Assembly (NCBI GenBank): GCA_028278025.1
Contig: JANQFE010000034.1
Coordinates: forward strand, 1 to 34,519
Source of the DNA: Thermodesulfobacteriota bacterium
GTDB taxonomy: Bacteria > Desulfobacterota > WTBG01 > CAIYCZ01 > CAIRTM01
Length of the DNA stretch: 34,519 bases
Direction of reading: 5' to 3'
A model generated the notes under the pieces. That model did not search any database and was not told where the DNA came from. It saw nothing but the letters and a program-made list of their open reading frames with translations. Every line of letters begins with the position of its first letter. The first letter of the stretch is position 1. Both the position numbers and the translations under genes were made by a program. Positions 30,713-34,519 of the stretch are shown piece by piece.

Positions 30713-32299
30713 TTATCTGACAATGAAACCTGCCGGCACATCACTGCTGCCGGCTTTATTATCAGGAGCATCGTCAGTGAAAAAAAACCCGTCATCCCCC
30801 GGATCCTCCTGCAGTTCAAGCTGCAATTCCTGTGCTTTTTCACTATAGGAGCCCTGTGCCAGCCGGATTTCCCCCTGGGTTGTCACCTGGATCGCCGATG
30901 CGCCTTGCAGCGGACAGGCCTGTTCACACAGTCCGCACCCGTTGCATTTGTTACTAACTACATAGGGCTTACGATAGCCCTCCTCCCACTTAAATACAAT
31001 GGCATTATAGGGACACTGTTCATCACAAATGAGACAAAGCTGATTTCGTTCCCATACCAGGCACCGATTCCTGTCTATAAAGGCCGTACCAAGCTTGGCA
31101 TGTTTTTTTTCCTCTAAAGAAAGTGTACGAATGGCATCCGTGGGACAGACCGTTCCGCAGAGGCGGCAGGTCTGATCACAGGCTGCGAGTCGGGGCACCA
31201 GGCGCGGGGACCATATGCCGGCGATACCCCGTTCAAAAAAACAGGGCTGCAGGGTGTTGGTGGGGCAGACTTTCATACAGTGTCCGCACCTGATGCACAC
31301 ATCCAGGAACATCCCTTCCGGCAAAGCACCCGGCGGTCTAATGAGTCTGCCGGTATCAATGCGGGCAACAGGGTCCATGCGGTGGCTCAGCACAGCCAGA
31401 ACTCCCGCACCGGCTGAAAGGAAAAAAGAGCGCTTGCTGAGGTTAAGCTTCTGGGGTGAGCGCAACATAACAGATGGCAGCATGTTAAACGTTACCGCAT
31501 CCTCGGGACACACTCGTGAACAAGTTGCACATTCTATACATTCAGCCTCACTGGTCTTGTGCGGTTCTTGTTCAACAGCGCCCATGGGGCAGGCCCGGTA
31601 ACAGCGCATGCAGGTAGTACAGGCCGCACTGACCCGCCTTTTAAGTACGGCAAAACGTGCAAAAAAGGCCAACAGTGCCCCAAGAGGGCACAGGTTTCGG
31701 CACCAAAACCGGTGCGTTATAAAATGTAACACAAAAAGCCCGGTACATAACAGGACCGTAATACTATTGAGTGCAAACACGGGCTGTGTGTAGTGCTTAT
31801 GGGAGAGATACAGCAGGTTGAGATAATCGGCCAGCGGTCTCAGCGCATCAAGCCCCAGGTTGGCCCCTGCAATAGTGAAAGGATACAGCAAAAAAGTATA
31901 TACACGGGTTAGAAAGGCCAGCGGGTCAAACAGGTAAGCCAGATTCAGGCTCAGCAGCGAGCTTGCCAGAACGAATATGAGAATATAATACTTGCCGCTG
32001 AGCCAACGGGATTTTTTTGGGGTGGTGGGTGCCCGCCTGCCTGCCAGATCAAAGAGCGTCCCCAGGGGACATACATAACCGCAAAAAAACCGCCCTGCCA
32101 GAACAGTGCTTATTATTACAATAAGTGCAAGCACCAGGTTGAAATGAAGTTCCCAGGAAGCCAGAACGTGTGCAGCGGCGAGCAGGGGATCAAACCGCAA
32201 AAACAGATCTGCCGGTACCGGAAGCTTCTCGCTGTAGGGGTTTGCAAAAAAAAGAAAGGTAAAGGCTGCCAAAAAAAAAAGCTGGATGGCTCTTCTCAT
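30713..32299 (-). CDS. NapH-like membrane polyferredoxin fused to NapG-like ferredoxin
   Basis: 528 residues. The N-terminal half has 5-6 membrane helices and the NapH-type FFCGYVCPLGTLFD (about 72-85) and FWCRNLCPLGALL motifs. Two ferredoxin sites follow: CTTCMRCYRACP and CIECATCSRVCP. After an internal KRSFFLSAGAG (the remains of a NapG/MauM signal-like segment) come four more Cys sites: CIRCGHCMKVCP, CDQTCRLCGTVCP, CLICDEQCP with an upstream Cys, and CNGCGLCEQACP. It therefore resembles NapH and NapG joined in one chain, moving electrons from quinol toward a periplasmic partner. Its ATG overlaps the DUF362 stop (ATGA), so the two are coupled. The acidic C-terminal tail is unusual. Confidence 0.85.
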   Translation of the reverse strand: MRRAIQLFFLAAFTFLFFANPYSEKLPVPADLFLRFDPLLAAAHVLASWELHFNLVLALIVIISTVLAGRFFCGYVCPLGTLFDLAGRRAPTTPKKSRWLSGKYYILIFVLASSLLSLNLAYLFDPLAFLTRVYTFLLYPFTIAGANLGLDALRPLADYLNLLYLSHKHYTQPVFALNSITVLLCTGLFVLHFITHRFWCRNLCPLGALLAFFARFAVLKRRVSAACTTCMRCYRACPMGAVEQEPHKTSEAECIECATCSRVCPEDAVTFNMLPSVMLRSPQKLNLSKRSFFLSAGAGVLAVLSHRMDPVARIDTGRLIRPPGALPEGMFLDVCIRCGHCMKVCPTNTLQPCFFERGIAGIWSPRLVPRLAACDQTCRLCGTVCPTDAIRTLSLEEKKHAKLGTAFIDRNRCLVWERNQLCLICDEQCPYNAIVFKWEEGYRKPYVVSNKCNGCGLCEQACPLQGASAIQVTTQGEIRLAQGSYSEKAQELQLELQEDPGDDGFFFTDDAPDNKAGSSDVPAGFIVR

Positions 32300-33276
32300 A
32301 CACGGGCCTTCAGCATGTTAATGTCTTGTTCCTGCAGTGTTCCCAGACCCATTTCATGGGCGGCAACAATATGTTTTACCATTGCACCTGAAAAATTCTG
32401 ACCGTACCATGGAGCAAGCGTTACTGCCGTTGCATCAACAGCCACAGGGTCTGTTCCGGCAATAATCGTCCGGGGCTCTGTGACCTGCCCGGGCCCTGAA
32501 GGCCCCCCGTTTACCAACGCCCGTGAAGCATCAAGGACAATCAGATCAACGTTGATTGCCGAGCTCAAATCGGCAATAGCCTGATTAATATCAACACTGG
32601 CATGAAAATATTTTCGGTCCCAAATTAGCCCCATAAGGCCTTTCATTCCAAGGCTTACACCGGTTGTAGTGTGGGATTTTGCTGTGGGGAGGTTAATCAA
32701 AACATCACAGTCAAGAACATCTTTAATAACCTTAACCTGCTGAAGGACTCTGCCCTGCTTTACGGCCACAGTCCTGAAAAATTTTTCGTCTACAACAGCT
32801 AGAGTATAGACATTCTTTATCTTTGCGCAGGCATCCCTGATACCGGACAGTTTCAGGCATGGCTCAGGTCGGTTAAACGGATAATCAAGCACTAAAACCT
32901 CCCGAGCGCCCGCTTCCATGCACAGGCCGGCTACGGTAGCAACAACCTCATAGTGGGTATTGGTTGCCCGTTGCGGTGGGTGAGGGAAAGACATATTGGG
33001 TTTGACAACCACCCGGCTGCCCTTTGAAACAAATGACTTAATACCCCCAAGGAGCTCAATTGCCTTTTTAGTGGCGGCAACCCGGTTTCCAGTAACCATT
33101 GCCAGAGTTGTTTTTGGGAGCCGGGCACCATAGCTTGCCAGTGAACGGCCCATTACAGACGGCACACCCAGTGCGACCCCGGCAGCAGCAGTCTTTTTTA
33201 GAAATGCTCTGCGTGTGAGCGTCCCCGACAGGGATAGTGTGTTGGTATTCTGTAATGTGTTGATGTGCTTAGCCAT
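32296..33276 (-). CDS. Tat-exported DUF362 protein
   Basis: 326 residues from ATG 33276; a GTG at 33333 would add 19 residues before the signal. The Tat signal LTRRAFLKKTAAAGVALGVP has the twin arginines. The DUF362 domain covers the rest: SRVVVKPNMSFPHPPQRATN, VLVLDYPFNRPEP, CDVLINLPTAKSHTTTGVSL, KGLMGLIWDRKYFH and TIIAGTDPVAVDATAV are all family blocks. Members are often encoded next to NapH-type polyferredoxins in anaerobes and may handle Fe-S-linked redox; the reaction is unknown. Tat export implies a folded, cofactor-bearing periplasmic protein. It is translationally coupled to the polyferredoxin gene. Confidence 0.86.
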   Translation of the reverse strand: MAKHINTLQNTNTLSLSGTLTRRAFLKKTAAAGVALGVPSVMGRSLASYGARLPKTTLAMVTGNRVAATKKAIELLGGIKSFVSKGSRVVVKPNMSFPHPPQRATNTHYEVVATVAGLCMEAGAREVLVLDYPFNRPEPCLKLSGIRDACAKIKNVYTLAVVDEKFFRTVAVKQGRVLQQVKVIKDVLDCDVLINLPTAKSHTTTGVSLGMKGLMGLIWDRKYFHASVDINQAIADLSSAINVDLIVLDASRALVNGGPSGPGQVTEPRTIIAGTDPVAVDATAVTLAPWYGQNFSGAMVKHIVAAHEMGLGTLQEQDINMLKARV

Positions 33277-33360
33277 GTTATCCGGTATTACAGTTTTTAG
33301 TCGGCAGCCGGCTGGCCGTTTATTTACTGTCACTCTTCACCGTTCACGGTTCACTGTTTG

Positions 33361-33990
33361 TTATCCGGCAGCTCTTATCTTGTTTTCGGTACCCTGGAGA
33401 AGTTTCTGGATGTTTGATTTATGCTTTACAATAATCATAAGTCCTGCAACAATACCGAGCACAATATTCTGGATTACAACCGGTTTAAAAAAACAGAGCG
33501 CCACAAGCACAAAAGGCATTGCCGCAGCCGCGGTAAGAGAACCAAGGGAAACATAGCGCCACAAACAAACCACGATGATGAACATAACCAGCACTATCCC
33601 CGCAGCCATCGGCTCCAGATACAAAAAGATGCCGAAAGCGGTAGCAACCCCCTTGCCCCCTTTACCTTTCAGATAAGCCGAGAAAAGATGTCCAAGGAAT
33701 ACCGTCAGGCCGAAAAAACAGACCGCAGTTCTTAGCTCTGTTACCGGCAACAGGGGCTCAAAAATAAAGGTTCCTATATATACTGCCAGAAAACCTTTTA
33801 GTACATCTCCTACAAAGGTAATGATACCATACTGTATACCCAGTATCCTGGTTACATTCGTTGCTCCGATATTACCACTACCCAGCGTGCGAATATCCTG
33901 GTGGGTAAACATGCTTACCAGAATCAAACCTGTCGGTATTGATCCAAGCAGATAGGAAACGATGCAAAATAACATTACCCAAACATACAT
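33361..33990 (-). CDS. plsY: Acyl-phosphate:glycerol-3-phosphate acyltransferase
   Basis: 209 residues with about five membrane helices and the three PlsY motifs: TLGSGNIGATNVTRILG near 36-52, GHLFSAYLKGKGGKGVATAF near 100-119, and KHKSNIQKLLQGTENK near the C-terminus (the G-x-E element). PlsY transfers acyl groups from acyl phosphate to glycerol-3-phosphate, the first step of phospholipid synthesis in most bacteria, and supports a bacterial rather than archaeal origin. Normal length. It lies 85 bp upstream of the DUF362 gene on the same strand and about 200 bp from ahcY. Confidence 0.95.
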   Translation of the reverse strand: MYVWVMLFCIVSYLLGSIPTGLILVSMFTHQDIRTLGSGNIGATNVTRILGIQYGIITFVGDVLKGFLAVYIGTFIFEPLLPVTELRTAVCFFGLTVFLGHLFSAYLKGKGGKGVATAFGIFLYLEPMAAGIVLVMFIIVVCLWRYVSLGSLTAAAAMPFVLVALCFFKPVVIQNIVLGIVAGLMIIVKHKSNIQKLLQGTENKIRAAG

Positions 33991-34195
33991 GACATATAAT
34001 CTCTTATAGTATCATAGCGTTATCTTTACCCACTCATGCAGCAGCTGCATTTTCAAACTGCTTTGACAGGGTTTAAAACCCAAATTCCCCATACTAAATT
34101 TCAAAACAAATCCAAATGATTCAAAAAACAAAAAAGTATTTATATAAGTCCATACCTTTAGGCACGTTAGTTCACTTCAGGCATTTCAGGCACTT

Positions 34196-34519
34196 TTAGT
34201 ATCTGTAATGGTCCTGTTTGTAGGGTCCTTCTACCGGCACCCCGATGTAGTCGGCCTGTTCCTGGCTCATGCGGGTCAGTTTAGCCCCCAGCCGCTCCAG
34301 GTGCAGCCGCGCTACCTCCTCGTCCAGCTGCTTGGGCAGCACGTACACCTTGTTCTCATGCTGCTTCGTGGCCAGCTCTATTTGGGCCAGACACTGGTTG
34401 GTAAAGCTGTTGCTCATCACAAAACTGGGGTGCCCCGTGGCACAGCCCAGGTTCACCAGCCGTCCTTCTGCCAGCACGATGATCGACCGGCCTGATTTCA
34501 GCCGCCACCGGTCTACCTG
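34196..34519 (-). CDS. ahcY: Adenosylhomocysteinase, C-terminal part (cut by window edge)
   Basis: The last 107 codons of S-adenosylhomocysteine hydrolase: [77 protein letters not shown] and the ending [12 protein letters not shown], in which the K-x-x-x-Y-R-Y tail is the canonical C-terminus that reaches across the dimer. The enzyme cleaves SAH to adenosine and homocysteine, clearing product from methyltransferases such as ArsM and TrmB encoded here. The frame stays open to the right edge, so the start lies outside. The 205 bp between it and plsY holds no gene that I can see. Confidence 0.95.
   Translation of the reverse strand, partial: QVDRWRLKSGRSIIVLAEGRLVNLGCATGHPSFVMSNSFTNQCLAQIELATKQHENKVYVLPKQLDEEVARLHLERLGAKLTRMSQEQADYIGVPVEGPYKQDHYRY

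Overview
The window looks like a chromosomal segment of a Gram-negative, probably anaerobic bacterium. Bacterial housekeeping genes are present (plsY, trmB, a tRNA-Lys, the 3' end of ahcY), along with several predicted lipoproteins, a CpxRA-like envelope two-component system, and polyferredoxin and CCG-type Fe-S proteins. DUF3786, DUF362, paired FAD-oxidase/Fe-S genes and a probable selenoprotein are most reminiscent of Desulfobacterota, but nothing here proves that assignment. Base composition is moderate and intergenic regions are AT-rich.

Layout. 1-1260: nested debris of three insertion sequences (IS1634-like, IS200-like, IS1182-like). 1324-3553: a short geranylgeranyl-reductase-like flavoprotein, a further transposase scar, a phytol/dolichol-kinase-like membrane protein and a 49-codon stub of an FMN reductase. 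3550-5570 (minus): acetyl-CoA synthetase preceded by an acyl carrier protein, with a long palindrome upstream. 6156-6695 (minus): a thioredoxin-like lipoprotein whose reading frame contains an in-frame TGA in a UxxC motif, followed by a bacterial SECIS-like hairpin. 6825-10084: GNAT, DUF3786, two small membrane proteins and a PNPOx-like flavoprotein. 10372-13833: an envelope-stress-like operon (small membrane peptide, Spy/CpxP-like protein, exported flavodoxin-like protein, OmpR-type regulator, sensor kinase) behind three 10-bp-spaced TGTTACAA repeats. 13941-15758 (minus): YdcF/ElyC-like protein and an arsenite methyltransferase. 16077-20859: a redox module of two FAD-linked oxidases around a CCG-domain Fe-S protein. 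20913-22149 (minus): a second PNPOx-like protein and a lipoprotein MsrA. 22369-25199: a pair of exported M16 peptidase-like proteins. 25247-27074: small broken genes, a MITE-like element and tRNA-Lys(CTT). 27139-28019: four copies of a ~92-bp palindromic repeat enclosing a GxxExxY (PDDEXK_3) gene. 28020-34519 (minus): DUF1848, trmB, a GAF-GGDEF cyclase, a NapH/NapG-like fusion coupled to a Tat-exported DUF362 protein, plsY and partial ahcY.

Themes. Extracytoplasmic thiol/methionine redox and envelope stress recur (selenocysteine redoxin, MsrA, Spy-like protein, flavodoxin-like protein, CpxRA-like pair). So do flavin/Fe-S electron transfer (GlcD-like/CCG trio, NapHG-like fusion with DUF362, PNPOx proteins). 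Small repetitive DNA sits in nearly every large intergenic gap. The two observations I consider most worth following are the selenoprotein at 6156-6695 and the GxxExxY gene whose ends are set in a palindromic repeat array at 27139-28019.
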